Assembly: GCF_051307055.1 (NCBI RefSeq) | Contig: NZ_CP149994.1 | Coordinates: forward strand, 2,976,001-3,040,000 | Length of the DNA: 64,000 bases | Reading direction: 5' to 3' | Source: Dryocola sp051307055 | GTDB taxonomy: Bacteria; Pseudomonadota; Gammaproteobacteria; Enterobacterales; Enterobacteriaceae | Shown: positions 51,350-59,776 of the stretch, in pieces | Layout of the letters: each line of letters begins with the position of its first letter | Numbering within the stretch: position 1 is the first letter of the stretch | Made by a program: the position numbers and the translations under genes | Notes under the pieces: generated by a model | Seen by the model: the letters and a program-made list of their open reading frames with translations, nothing else | Database searches by the model: none | Told to the model about the DNA's origin: nothing

Positions 51350-51628
51350 TTACTGAAACTCAGCCTGCTGATACAGGTTATCCCACATGCCCAGCACCAG
51401 AGACTGGTCGCGCGGGGAAAGCTCGCCCGCCTGAATCGCTTGTGCCAGGCTGCTGGAAACGGCCTCATGCAAAGCTTGCGGCGTGTGGTTATCGCCGTGC
51501 TCCAGCTCCGCTACCGCCAGCGTGAGGTGGCCGCGCAGATAGCCGCTGGCAAACAGTTCGTCATCCCCGGCGGTATCCACCATGTCATCAATTAACGCCA
51601 GAATGCGAGTTTCAAATTCCGCGATCAT
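51350..51628 (-). CDS. yfcL: YfcL family protein
   Basis: This 92-residue acidic helical protein has the same length as E. coli YfcL and begins MIAEFETRILALIDDMVDTA. No function is known. It is the last gene of the aroC-mepA-yfcA-epmC-yfcL cluster; 27 bp separate it from epmC. Confidence 0.9.
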   Translation of the reverse strand: MIAEFETRILALIDDMVDTAGDDELFASGYLRGHLTLAVAELEHGDNHTPQALHEAVSSSLAQAIQAGELSPRDQSLVLGMWDNLYQQAEFQ

Positions 51629-51655
51629 CGTACGTTCTTCCTCATTTGCAGGTAA

Positions 51656-52210
51656 TTAGTTTAAATCTTCCGGCCACGGAAACAGCTCTGCTGTAACCGG
51701 CGGGGTTTTATAATAGTCACGCAGGGCGGCCATCAGGCGTGCCGGGCGTTCAGGGATGCCCTCTTCGAGATAAGTCATCACCTGGGCGTGAACGCGGCGC
51801 TGAAACGCGACCCTGTCGGGCTCAAAATCGCCGCTCAGGTTGTCGCAGCTTACGTTAAACGGGAAGCCTGCCGCCACGCATAACAGCCATTCCAGCGCCT
51901 GGGGCTTCACTTCCACATCTTCGAACCTGCTTTGCGTCTGCGCATCGCGTCCGTCCGGGCAGTACCAGTAACCGAAGTCCACCAGTTCGCGACGGGCTTT
52001 GCCGGCGATACACCAGTGCGAAATCTCGTGCATACCGCTCGCGTAATAACCGTGGGCGAAGACAATGCGGTTGTACGGCACTTCCGCATCTGCAGGAAGA
52101 TAGATCGGTTCGTCGTCACCTTTAATCAGACGGGTATTAAAATCATCCTTAAAGCAGCTGTCGAAAATATCGATCAGCTCCTGATAATGGTGTGCTGTGG
52201 TCATATTCAT
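51656..52210 (-). CDS. epmC: EpmC (YfcM), elongation factor P hydroxylase
   Basis: EpmC hydroxylates the beta-lysylated lysine of elongation factor P. The 184 residues match E. coli EpmC, with the metal-binding HEISHW motif (about 59-64) and DFGYWYCPDGRDAQTQ. The start overlaps the yfcA stop by 4 bp. Two Met codons (1 and 3) are possible starts. Confidence 0.94.
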   Translation of the reverse strand: MNMTTAHHYQELIDIFDSCFKDDFNTRLIKGDDEPIYLPADAEVPYNRIVFAHGYYASGMHEISHWCIAGKARRELVDFGYWYCPDGRDAQTQSRFEDVEVKPQALEWLLCVAAGFPFNVSCDNLSGDFEPDRVAFQRRVHAQVMTYLEEGIPERPARLMAALRDYYKTPPVTAELFPWPEDLN

Positions 52211-53004
52211 GCTGCCCCCAACCAGCGGAGGATCTCCGTTCCATGGCTATCAAATAACAGTTTGGCGCTCATCACCGCCGAGACAATGACAATCATCGGT
52301 CGGATAAGCTTCTGCCCTTTGCTTAATACCAGACGCGAACCCATACGCGCGCCCAAAAACTGTCCGGCCATCATCACAAAGCCGGTGCCCCAAATCACCT
52401 TCCCGCCGATGATAAACAGCAGCAGGCCACCGAGGTTCGACGTGGCGTTCAGCACTTTGGCGTGCGCGGTGGACTTGGCGAGGTTAAAGCCGCACAGCGT
52501 CACAAACGCCAGCGCGTAAAACGAGCCCGCGCCGGGGCCGAAGAAGCCGTCGTAAAACCCTACGCAGCCGCCGGCGATTAGCGCAAAAGGCAGGCCGTAC
52601 AGCCGACGCTGCCTGTCTTCTTCACCGAGCTTTGGCATCAGCAAAAAGTACAGGCCGATACCAATCACCAGCAGCGGCAGGATCTGACGCAGCACGTCTG
52701 ATTTAACGTGCTGGACCAGCAGCGCGCCGGTTGTGGAGCCGAGAAACGTCATCGCAATATTGAGCTTCTGATCGGCAAGGTTCACTACTTTACGGCGAAT
52801 AAAGTAGAGCGAGGCTGAAACCGAACCGCCGCAGGCCTGCAGCTTGTTGGTGGCCAGCGCCTGCGCGGGCGACATACCGGCGGCCAGCAAAGCAGGCACG
52901 GTCAACAGCCCGCCGCCGCCCGCCAGCGCGTCAATAAACCCCGCCAGCAGGGCGACAAAAAACAGCGCCACCAGCATCAGGGGGGAAACCATAAACCATT
53001 CCAT
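52207..53004 (-). CDS. yfcA: YfcA, TauE/SafE family membrane protein
   Basis: This 265-residue protein has about eight hydrophobic segments and belongs to the TauE/SafE (DUF81) putative anion or sulfonate exporters. GFIDALAGGGGLLTVPALLAAGM near the N-terminus and GFYDGFFGPGAGSFYALAF in the middle are the duplicated family motifs. The substrate is unknown. It is 13 bp after mepA. Confidence 0.92.
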   Translation of the reverse strand: MEWFMVSPLMLVALFFVALLAGFIDALAGGGGLLTVPALLAAGMSPAQALATNKLQACGGSVSASLYFIRRKVVNLADQKLNIAMTFLGSTTGALLVQHVKSDVLRQILPLLVIGIGLYFLLMPKLGEEDRQRRLYGLPFALIAGGCVGFYDGFFGPGAGSFYALAFVTLCGFNLAKSTAHAKVLNATSNLGGLLLFIIGGKVIWGTGFVMMAGQFLGARMGSRLVLSKGQKLIRPMIVIVSAVMSAKLLFDSHGTEILRWLGAA

Positions 53005-53017
53005 TTGTGCTTATCCG

Positions 53018-53842
53018 TCAGATTTGGTGATTATCCAGCAGGGCCTGGCAGGAGGCGGGTATCGGCGGCGGCGTTTTCTTTTTCGGCGGCGTACTGCCCG
53101 GAGCCGGAGGCGCGAACCAGCTTTGCAGCTCGGCGCCGCAGCCGTCGCCAGGCGGCGGCAAAGGCTGATCCTCGCACTCAAGGCTGTCCGCCGGGCAGCG
53201 CAGGCGAACGTGCATATGCGCGCGATGGGCAAACCACGGCCGAACCTTACGCAGCCAGTCGCGATCGGCTCCTGCATCCAGACAAAGCTGCTGCTTGATT
53301 GCCGGATTGACGAAGATGCGCGTTACGGCGCTATCTTTCGCTGCAAGTTTAATCAGGCTGTCGATTTCCGGCTGCCACAGGCGTTGAACAACATGCTTAT
53401 CGTCGCTTGCCACTAAATCCAGCGCCTGCGGCTTTAACAGCTGTGACGACGTCCAGCGTGTTTTCGGCAGCTGCAGGAAGATATCGACATCCAGGCCGGT
53501 CTGATGGCTGGCGTGCCCGGAGCTAAAGCGCCCGCCCGCGGCCATGCCCATATCGCCAATCAGCACCGTGCCCAGCTCAAGCTGATGCACCTGATTACTC
53601 AGGCGCTGAATAAACATCACCAGATCGGGATGGCCGAAATAGCGGCGCTGATCCTGACGCATGACCTGATAGCGGGCGTCGTTCAGCGGCAACGCGTGGG
53701 CGCCAACGATGCAGCCGTTGGAAAACGCGCCAATGGACTGCGGGCTGCCCGCAACCGGATGGCTGATTTTTTGCCACGGCGTGGCGGCAAGCGTTGCGGC
53801 GCTGGCAAGCAGCGCCAGCAGCCCCAGAAGAGCTTTTTTCAT
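53018..53842 (-). CDS. mepA: MepA, penicillin-insensitive murein DD-endopeptidase
   Basis: MepA cleaves D-Ala-mDAP crosslinks in periplasmic peptidoglycan. The 274 residues begin with a signal peptide MKKALLGLLALLASAATLAA. The LAS-metallopeptidase zinc ligands are visible as H-x6-D in SGHASHQTGLDVDIFL and H-x-H in AHMHVRL. Three cysteine pairs are expected; the C-terminal tail is Pro/Lys rich. It starts 4 bp after the aroC stop. Confidence 0.96.
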   Translation of the reverse strand: MKKALLGLLALLASAATLAATPWQKISHPVAGSPQSIGAFSNGCIVGAHALPLNDARYQVMRQDQRRYFGHPDLVMFIQRLSNQVHQLELGTVLIGDMGMAAGGRFSSGHASHQTGLDVDIFLQLPKTRWTSSQLLKPQALDLVASDDKHVVQRLWQPEIDSLIKLAAKDSAVTRIFVNPAIKQQLCLDAGADRDWLRKVRPWFAHRAHMHVRLRCPADSLECEDQPLPPPGDGCGAELQSWFAPPAPGSTPPKKKTPPPIPASCQALLDNHQI

Positions 53843-53846
53843 CGCA

Positions 53847-54932
53847 TTACCAGCGCGGTAAAGGGGAAGTCACGTCGGCGTTTTGAGCACGCTGGCGCAG
53901 CATATGATCCATCAGCACGATCGCCAGCATCGCCTCGGCGATCGGCACCGCTCGGATCCCTACGCAGGGATCGTGACGCCCGCGGGTGACCATCTCTACC
54001 TCTTCGCCTTCGCGATTGATGGTGCGGCCGGGAACCATGATGCTGGAAGTTGGCTTCAGCGCCATATTCGCCACGATCTGCTGGCCGCTGCTGATGCCGC
54101 CGAGAATGCCGCCAGCATGGTTGCTCTGGAAGCCCTCTTTGGTGATTTCATCGCGGTTCTGGCTGCCGCGCAGATTCACCACGCCAAAGCCTTCGCCTAT
54201 TTCCACACCTTTTACGGCGTTGATGCTCATTAACGCATGGGCGATATCCGCATCCAGGCGGTCAAATACCGGCTCGCCAAGGCCCGGCGGCACGTTATCG
54301 GCAACCACGGTGACTTTTGCTCCGATAGAATCGCCTTCTTTTTTCAGCGCGCGCATCAGTTCGTCGAGCGTTTCGATTTTGTCCGGGTCCGGGCAGAAGA
54401 ACGGATTCTGTTCCACCTGCTGCCAGTCTTTGATTTCAAGCGGCACGTCGCCCATTTGCGTCAGGCAGCCGCGAATGGTGATGCCATATTTATGCGCCAG
54501 ATATTTTTTGGCGATAGCGCCCGCAGCAACGCGCATGGCGGTTTCACGCGCGGAAGAACGACCGCCGCCGCGGTAATCGCGCAGGCCATATTTTTGTTCG
54601 TAGGTGTAATCAGCGTGCCCCGGACGGAACACGTCTTTGATGGCGCTGTAATCCTGAGAGCGCTGATCGGTATTTTCAATCAGCAGGCCGATGCTGGTGC
54701 CGGTGGTGACGCCTTCAAACACGCCTGAGAGGATCTTAACCTGGTCCGGTTCGCGACGCTGCGTGGTGTAGCGCGAAGTGCCCGGGCGGCGGCGGTCGAG
54801 ATCGTGCTGCAGGTCAGCTTCCGTAAGAGGAATGCCCGGCGGCACGCCGTCTACAATGCAACCCAGCGCGATGCCGTGGGATTCACCAAATGTCGTTACG
54901 CGAAATGCTTGTCCAATGCTGTTTCCTGCCAT
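53847..54932 (-). CDS. aroC: Chorismate synthase
   Basis: AroC eliminates phosphate from EPSP to give chorismate and needs reduced FMN. From the ATG at 54932 (AAGGAG 5 bases upstream) it has 361 residues, as in E. coli; a GTG just before the ATG is not needed. FRVTTFGESHG, GRSSARETAMRVAAGAIAKK and GRHDPCVGIRAVPIAEAM are the three family signatures. A 22-bp repeat and a dispersed element lie upstream. Confidence 0.98.
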   Translation of the reverse strand: MAGNSIGQAFRVTTFGESHGIALGCIVDGVPPGIPLTEADLQHDLDRRRPGTSRYTTQRREPDQVKILSGVFEGVTTGTSIGLLIENTDQRSQDYSAIKDVFRPGHADYTYEQKYGLRDYRGGGRSSARETAMRVAAGAIAKKYLAHKYGITIRGCLTQMGDVPLEIKDWQQVEQNPFFCPDPDKIETLDELMRALKKEGDSIGAKVTVVADNVPPGLGEPVFDRLDADIAHALMSINAVKGVEIGEGFGVVNLRGSQNRDEITKEGFQSNHAGGILGGISSGQQIVANMALKPTSSIMVPGRTINREGEEVEMVTRGRHDPCVGIRAVPIAEAMLAIVLMDHMLRQRAQNADVTSPLPRW

Positions 54933-54983
54933 CACGGCTCCTTAAATACCGTTGTTGTCATTGTTGTGTTGCGAGCAAAATGG

Positions 54984-55005
54984 CGACGGGCCTTACGGCC
55001 CGCCT
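54984..55005. repeat. 22-bp direct repeat, copy 1
   Basis: The sequence CGACGGGCCTTACGGCCCGC plus CT is repeated exactly at 55146-55167. Each copy is a small hairpin (GGGCC/GGCCC type). The two copies bracket a 140-bp segment, 55006-55145, which is the dispersed element described separately. Confidence 0.85.
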
Positions 55006-55145
55006 CAGACTGATGACAAACCTCATCGAGTCGCAGAATAAGCCTGCATCACCAATCAAAAAACAAGGAAAATCAATTCATTGATTTTCGGCTGATAACT
55101 GCAAAGAAGGAAAACCACGCTTTTTCCTTCTTTGTCAGCAACCTT
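55006..55145. repeat. Dispersed intergenic element, copy A
   Basis: This 140-bp A+T-rich segment lies between aroC and prmB and is similar over most of its right part to 61222-61358. It contains a small palindrome AATCAATTCATTGATT and a long hairpin AGAAGGAAAAA/TTTTTCCTTCT. The left end reads CTGATGACAAACCT and the right end GTCAGCAACCT. No open reading frame of note is inside. It resembles a small non-coding repeat (REP/MITE-like) and is not a family I can name. Confidence 0.7.
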
Positions 55146-55167
55146 CGACGGGCCTTACGGCCCGCCT
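55146..55167. repeat. 22-bp direct repeat, copy 2
   Basis: This is the exact second copy of the 54984-55005 sequence, 7 bp before the prmB stop. Being GC-rich and self-complementary, it may act as the 3' stem of the prmB mRNA, although no T-run follows on the minus strand. Confidence 0.85.
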
Positions 55168-55174
55168 GCACAGA

Positions 55175-56107
55175 TTAATCTTTATAGATGCTGAAATGTT
55201 CGCGAGCCGCAATCAGCTGCGATTTGGTCAGCATAAAGACGCCGTCGCCGCCGTTGTCGAACTCAAGCCAGGTGAACGGCACATCCGGATACTGCTCCAT
55301 CAGATGTACCATGCTGTTACCCACTTCACAAATCAGAATCCCGCCGTCGGCCAGGTAATCCGGCGCGCAGGCCAGAATGCGACGCGCCAGTTTCAGGCCA
55401 TCGCTTCCCGCCGCAAGCCCCAGCTCAGGCTCAAAGCGGAACTCACCCGGCAGATCGGACATATCTTCCGCGTCAACATACGGCGGATTGGTGACGATAA
55501 CGTCGTACTGCACTTTCGGCAGGTCGCGGAACAGGTCTGAGCGGATTGGCGTAACCTGGTTTTCCAGACCGTGCTCAGCGATGTTTTGCTCGGCAACCGC
55601 CAGCGCATCAAGAGAAATATCTACCGCGTCCACTTCGGCATGAGTGAATTCATACGCGCAGGCGATAGCGATACAGCCGCTGCCGGTACACATATCCAGA
55701 ATGTGCTGCGGTTCACCTTCGTAAAGGCCTGCAAAACGGTTGTTAATAAGCTCGCCAATAGGTGAACGCGGCACCAGCACGCGCTCGTCCACATAGAATT
55801 CGTGGCCGCAGAACCAGGCCTTATTGGTAAGGTAGGCAACCGGGATTCTTTCGTTCACACGGCGGATCACGCGCTCAACGATGCGATGACGCTCGCTGGG
55901 CGTCAGGCGCGCAGTGCGCATATCTTCAGGAATATCCAGCGGCAGATAGAGGCTTGGCAGCACCAGCTGAACGGCTTCATCCCACGGGTTATCGGTGCCG
56001 TGACCATACCAGATGTTGGCGGCGCTAAAGCGGCTGACTGCCCAGCGCAGCATATCCTGAATGGTGTGCAGCTCATTCACTGCCTCATCGACGAAAATTT
56101 TATCCAC
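55175..56107 (-). CDS. prmB: Ribosomal protein uL3 glutamine N5-methyltransferase
   Basis: PrmB methylates Gln150 of ribosomal protein L3. The 310 residues match E. coli in length; the start is a GTG at 56107 with GGAGGG upstream. LDMCTGSGCIAIACAYEF is the SAM loop and VTNPPYVDAEDM the NPPY catalytic motif binding the Gln side chain. It is divergent from smrB. Confidence 0.96.
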   Translation of the reverse strand: MDKIFVDEAVNELHTIQDMLRWAVSRFSAANIWYGHGTDNPWDEAVQLVLPSLYLPLDIPEDMRTARLTPSERHRIVERVIRRVNERIPVAYLTNKAWFCGHEFYVDERVLVPRSPIGELINNRFAGLYEGEPQHILDMCTGSGCIAIACAYEFTHAEVDAVDISLDALAVAEQNIAEHGLENQVTPIRSDLFRDLPKVQYDVIVTNPPYVDAEDMSDLPGEFRFEPELGLAAGSDGLKLARRILACAPDYLADGGILICEVGNSMVHLMEQYPDVPFTWLEFDNGGDGVFMLTKSQLIAAREHFSIYKD

Positions 56108-56277
56108 GTTGCCCTCCGCAGGCCGTTCGCGCTAATTCAATAATCGATTAGTTTGCCATGAAGGTCGCGACAAATCAGCATGCAATCACCGTAGCGGGGC
56201 GGAAATTTGCGTTTTATTTAGCGATGAGCGACAAAGCGGGTAAACTGACGCCAAAGCAGATGCGAGACGAGAAAGCG

Positions 56278-56829
56278 ATGAAGAAGAAACCTCCGCTCAG
56301 CCTTGATGAAAGGAACCTTTTCCGTGAATTGATGAGCGGCACGAAGAAACTTACTCAGGACACTATTGTTCACCGCCCGGTGCGCAAAAAGATCCAGGAA
56401 GTGCCGGTGAAACGGCTGTTACAGGAGCAGGTCGACGCCAGCCATTACTTTTCCGACGAGTTCCAGCCAAGGCTTGCGGCTGAAGGCCCTACTCGCTATG
56501 TCCGCGAAGACGTCAGCCATTTTGAATTAAAGAAGATCCGCCGGGGTGATTACTCCCCTGAGCTGTTTCTGGATTTGCATGGCCTGACGCAGCTTCAGGC
56601 GAAGCAGGAGCTGGGCGCTTTGATCGCCGCCTGTCGCCGTGAGCATGTATTTTGCGCCTGCGTAATGCACGGGCATGGCAAACACGTCTTAAAGCAGCAG
56701 TCGCCGCTGTGGCTCGCGCAGCATCCGCACGTGATGGCATTCCACCAGGCGCCGAAGGAATACGGCGGCGACGCGGCCCTGCTGGTATTGATTGAGGTCG
56801 AGGAGTGGCAGCCGCCGGAATTACCCTGA
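56278..56829 (+). CDS. smrB: SmrB (YfcN), ribosome rescue endonuclease
   Basis: SmrB cuts mRNA at collided ribosomes. From the ATG at 56278 it has 183 residues, as in E. coli; an open frame upstream to 56158 is not conserved. The C-terminal Smr domain is present: LDLHGLTQLQAKQELGALI and the HGHGKHVLK motif. The N-terminal part is basic and binds the ribosome. It ends at a terminator shared with sixA. Confidence 0.95.
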   Translation: MKKKPPLSLDERNLFRELMSGTKKLTQDTIVHRPVRKKIQEVPVKRLLQEQVDASHYFSDEFQPRLAAEGPTRYVREDVSHFELKKIRRGDYSPELFLDLHGLTQLQAKQELGALIAACRREHVFCACVMHGHGKHVLKQQSPLWLAQHPHVMAFHQAPKEYGGDAALLVLIEVEEWQPPELP

Positions 56830-56881
56830 CCTTCTGAGCTGCCGGATGCCCTCTCCCATCCCGGGAGGCAGAAAAAATAAA

Positions 56882-56905
56882 AGCCGCATTTCGCGGCTCT
56901 TTTTT
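56882..56905. terminator. Bidirectional terminator between smrB and sixA
   Basis: AGCCGC (56882-56887) and GCGGCT (56893-56898) form a 6-bp stem. The plus strand continues CTTTTTTCT and the minus strand continues TTTTATTTTTTC. It serves the convergent genes smrB and sixA. Confidence 0.88.
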
Positions 56906-56918
56906 CTGCTTACGGCTG

Positions 56919-57407
56919 TCAGATAGCTTTCGCCACTTTCAGATTGCAGGGACTCATCTGCCAGTTAAATACCCCTTTGCCGGTTTGGGCATCCAGCGTG
57001 ACGCTGGCAATGGCCGAGGTGCTGAACATTGGCGGTGTCTCTTCCGGGCAGAGTTCAGACACCAGGTAACCCACCAACGGCAGGTGAGAAACCACCAGCG
57101 CCGATTCAACGCCTTCATTGGCCAGCGCCTGCAGGTAGCTGCTCACCAGGCCAACATCGCCGCACGGGGTCAGCTCCGGCAGGACGTCTTCTTTTTCCGG
57201 GAGGTGCAGCGCTTCCCGCACCACGCCCAGGGTCTGTTCAGCTCGCAGGTAAGGGCTCACCAGAACACGTTCGATATCCGCTACCTGACTCTTTAACCAG
57301 GTCGCCATTACACGGGATTCGTCACAGCCACATTGGGTTAAGGGACGTACCGAGTCGCTGGCGGCATCGAGTGCTGCGTCGCCATGACGCATGATAAAAA
57401 CTTGCAT
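56919..57407 (-). CDS. sixA: SixA, phosphohistidine phosphatase
   Basis: SixA removes phosphate from phosphohistidine, acting on the nitrogen PTS protein NPr and reported for ArcB. The 162 residues are a minimal histidine phosphatase: His8 of MRHG is the nucleophile and VVSHLPLVGYL carries the second His. It lies between fadJ and smrB, as in E. coli. Confidence 0.95.
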   Translation of the reverse strand: MQVFIMRHGDAALDAASDSVRPLTQCGCDESRVMATWLKSQVADIERVLVSPYLRAEQTLGVVREALHLPEKEDVLPELTPCGDVGLVSSYLQALANEGVESALVVSHLPLVGYLVSELCPEETPPMFSTSAIASVTLDAQTGKGVFNWQMSPCNLKVAKAI

Positions 57408-57616
57408 ATTGCACCGCTTTTGTTAACCAGGAATGCCGCAATATATCTTTTTAACAGCGAGGATATATTCAGCAGCCGGGCATTGTGCCTTATCCGTACA
57501 CCGAATGAAACGCTGTTTTTTACTCCAATGCTGCAAGTATAGTCAACCATAGTTTACAAAATGACCGACCAGCGTCCATTCACCGAGTTTACAACCTCCC
57601 GCCGGGAAGATAAAAC

Positions 57617-59776
57617 TCATGCTTCTTTGACCCCAATTTCTGCCTCATGTTTCAGCGAATCACTGAAGGCGAGGTTATTCCCGGCCATCGTTAACAGCCT
57701 GTCGCAGGGGGTAAAACGCTCTCCGTAACGGCTGGAAAGGCGCTGCAGCGTTGCGACAATTTCACCCGCGCCGCTGTTATCCATATAGCGGAACGGACCG
57801 CCGAGGAACGGCGGGAACCCGATACCAAAAACGGCGCCGATATCGCCGTCGCGGGCGCTGCGCACCACGCCTTCGTCAAGGCAGCGGGCAGCTTCATTAA
57901 GCATCATCATCACGCAGCGTTCGGCAATAGCTTTTTCCTCCAGCTGCCCTTTCGGCGCCGCCCCGATAAGCTTATAGATTGCAGGGTCGGCCTGCTTTTT
58001 GCTTTTACGCCCTTTCAGGTCATAAAGATAGAAACCGCGACCATTTTTTCTCCCTTTGCGATCGTCGTTCAATACCGCTGCAATTGCATCAGGAGAGGCA
58101 AAACGTTCGCCGTAAGCCCGCTGAAGAATTGGGCTAATTTTAGTCCCCACGTCGATTCCCACCTCATCCAAAAGTTGGATTGGGCCGACGGGGAAGCCGA
58201 ATTTAACCAGCGCCTCGTCTATCTTCTCGATCGGCTCTCCTTCCACCAGGCAGCGCATCGCTTCGTTGATATACGGAGCCAGAATACGGTTGACGTAAAA
58301 TCCTGCGCTGTCGCCTACCACAATTGGCGTTTTGCCCTGTTTCTTCGCCAGGGCGACGGTTGTGGAAATGGTTTCTGCAGAAGTTCCGGCGTGAGGAATA
58401 ACCTCCACCAGCGGCATTTTGTCTACCGGGCTAAAATAGTGCAGGCCGATAACCTGCTGCGGACGAGCGGCGTTGGCGGCGATATCCGCAATAGGCAGCG
58501 AAGATGTATTAGAGGCGAAAATGGTATGCGGCGCGGCATGCTGCTCAATTTCCGCCACCATTTTTTGCTTCAGCGCCAGATCTTCGAACACGGCTTCCAC
58601 CACGATATCGCGGCTGTGGAAACCGCTGTAATCCGTTCCGCCAGAAATCCTTGCCATTTCGCGTTGACGCTCTGCCGCTTTCATATGTCGACGGCGCACT
58701 TTTTTATCCAGCAGGTCCCAGCTGTATTTCAGCGCGTGGTTAATGCCTTCGTTGCCGATATCCTTGATGCGTACCGGAAGATGCCCTTTCGTCGCCGTAA
58801 CGTAAGCGATGCCGCCGCCCATCAGCCCACCGCCCAGCACGCCAACCGCGCGAACCGGACGAGGCGCAGCATCGCCGCCATGCTCTTTTTTAAGTTCCGT
58901 GCTGGCGAAGAATATCCCACGCAGCGCGGCGGACTGCGGCGTCATCGCCAGCTCGCCAAACGCCTTCGCCTCAGCCTCGTAGCCGCTGTGCGCGCCCTGC
59001 TCCAGACCGATTTTTATCACCTCAAGCACGCGCCGCGCGGCCGGATAGTTGCCTTTAGTTTTTTGTTCCGTTTTCTTGCTGACGATGTTGAACAACAGCG
59101 AGCGTCCAAGTGGACCGGCAAGAACACGTTCGCGCACGGGTAAAACACGTGCGGGCTTACGGCCTTTGAGCGCCAGTTCAACGGCGGCATTGAGCAAAAT
59201 GGACTGCGGCACCACATCGTCAACCAGCCCCAGCTTCAGCGCCTGACGAGGGCGCAGCTGTTTGCCGGTAAGGATCATATCCAGCGCGTTGCTCACGCCA
59301 GTCAGACGCGGCAAACGCTGCGTGCCGCCAGAGCCGGGCAGCAGGCCTAGCTGCACCTCAGGTAGCCCCAGCTTCGTTTTTTCATCGTCGGTACAGATTC
59401 GCGAATGGCAGGCCAGCGCCAGCTCAAGGCCGCCGCCGAGGCAGGCCCCATGAATTGCCGCCACCACCGGGATCGGCAGCGCGGCAATCTCAGCCATAAT
59501 CTGCTGGCCCTGACGAGCCAGCGACTGCGCTTCTTCCGCCGTTTTGCAGCCAGCAATCATGTTGATATCCGCGCCGGCAATAAAGTTGTCGGCCTTACCG
59601 GAAATAAACACCAGGCCCTGCAGGCTGTTGTTATCCCTCACCTGTTTGATAATGGCGTGAACCTCAGGGCCAAAAGATGCCTTAAGGGTATTCATTTTTT
59701 CGCCCGGCACGTCAATCGTGACTACCGCGACGTTATCAAGCCGAATATGCAGTGAGAATGCGCTTGTCTGTTCCAT
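57617..59776 (-). CDS. fadJ: FadJ, fatty acid oxidation complex alpha subunit (anaerobic)
   Basis: FadJ has enoyl-CoA hydratase and 3-hydroxyacyl-CoA dehydrogenase activities for beta-oxidation, mainly in anaerobiosis with FadI. The 719 residues have an N-terminal crotonase domain (IHGACLGGGLELALACH, LGLLPGSGGTQRLPRL), a Rossmann domain (VGVLGGGLMGGGIAYV) and the C-terminal dehydrogenase domain with IGLHYFSPVDKMPLVEVIPH. Its start shares a base with the fadI stop (TAATG), so translation is coupled. Confidence 0.97.
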   Translation of the reverse strand: MEQTSAFSLHIRLDNVAVVTIDVPGEKMNTLKASFGPEVHAIIKQVRDNNSLQGLVFISGKADNFIAGADINMIAGCKTAEEAQSLARQGQQIMAEIAALPIPVVAAIHGACLGGGLELALACHSRICTDDEKTKLGLPEVQLGLLPGSGGTQRLPRLTGVSNALDMILTGKQLRPRQALKLGLVDDVVPQSILLNAAVELALKGRKPARVLPVRERVLAGPLGRSLLFNIVSKKTEQKTKGNYPAARRVLEVIKIGLEQGAHSGYEAEAKAFGELAMTPQSAALRGIFFASTELKKEHGGDAAPRPVRAVGVLGGGLMGGGIAYVTATKGHLPVRIKDIGNEGINHALKYSWDLLDKKVRRRHMKAAERQREMARISGGTDYSGFHSRDIVVEAVFEDLALKQKMVAEIEQHAAPHTIFASNTSSLPIADIAANAARPQQVIGLHYFSPVDKMPLVEVIPHAGTSAETISTTVALAKKQGKTPIVVGDSAGFYVNRILAPYINEAMRCLVEGEPIEKIDEALVKFGFPVGPIQLLDEVGIDVGTKISPILQRAYGERFASPDAIAAVLNDDRKGRKNGRGFYLYDLKGRKSKKQADPAIYKLIGAAPKGQLEEKAIAERCVMMMLNEAARCLDEGVVRSARDGDIGAVFGIGFPPFLGGPFRYMDNSGAGEIVATLQRLSSRYGERFTPCDRLLTMAGNNLAFSDSLKHEAEIGVKEA

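Noticed and set aside
58175..59143. A 322-codon plus-strand frame inside fadJ
   Set aside because: It is antisense to conserved enzyme domains and has no ribosome site or recognisable features.
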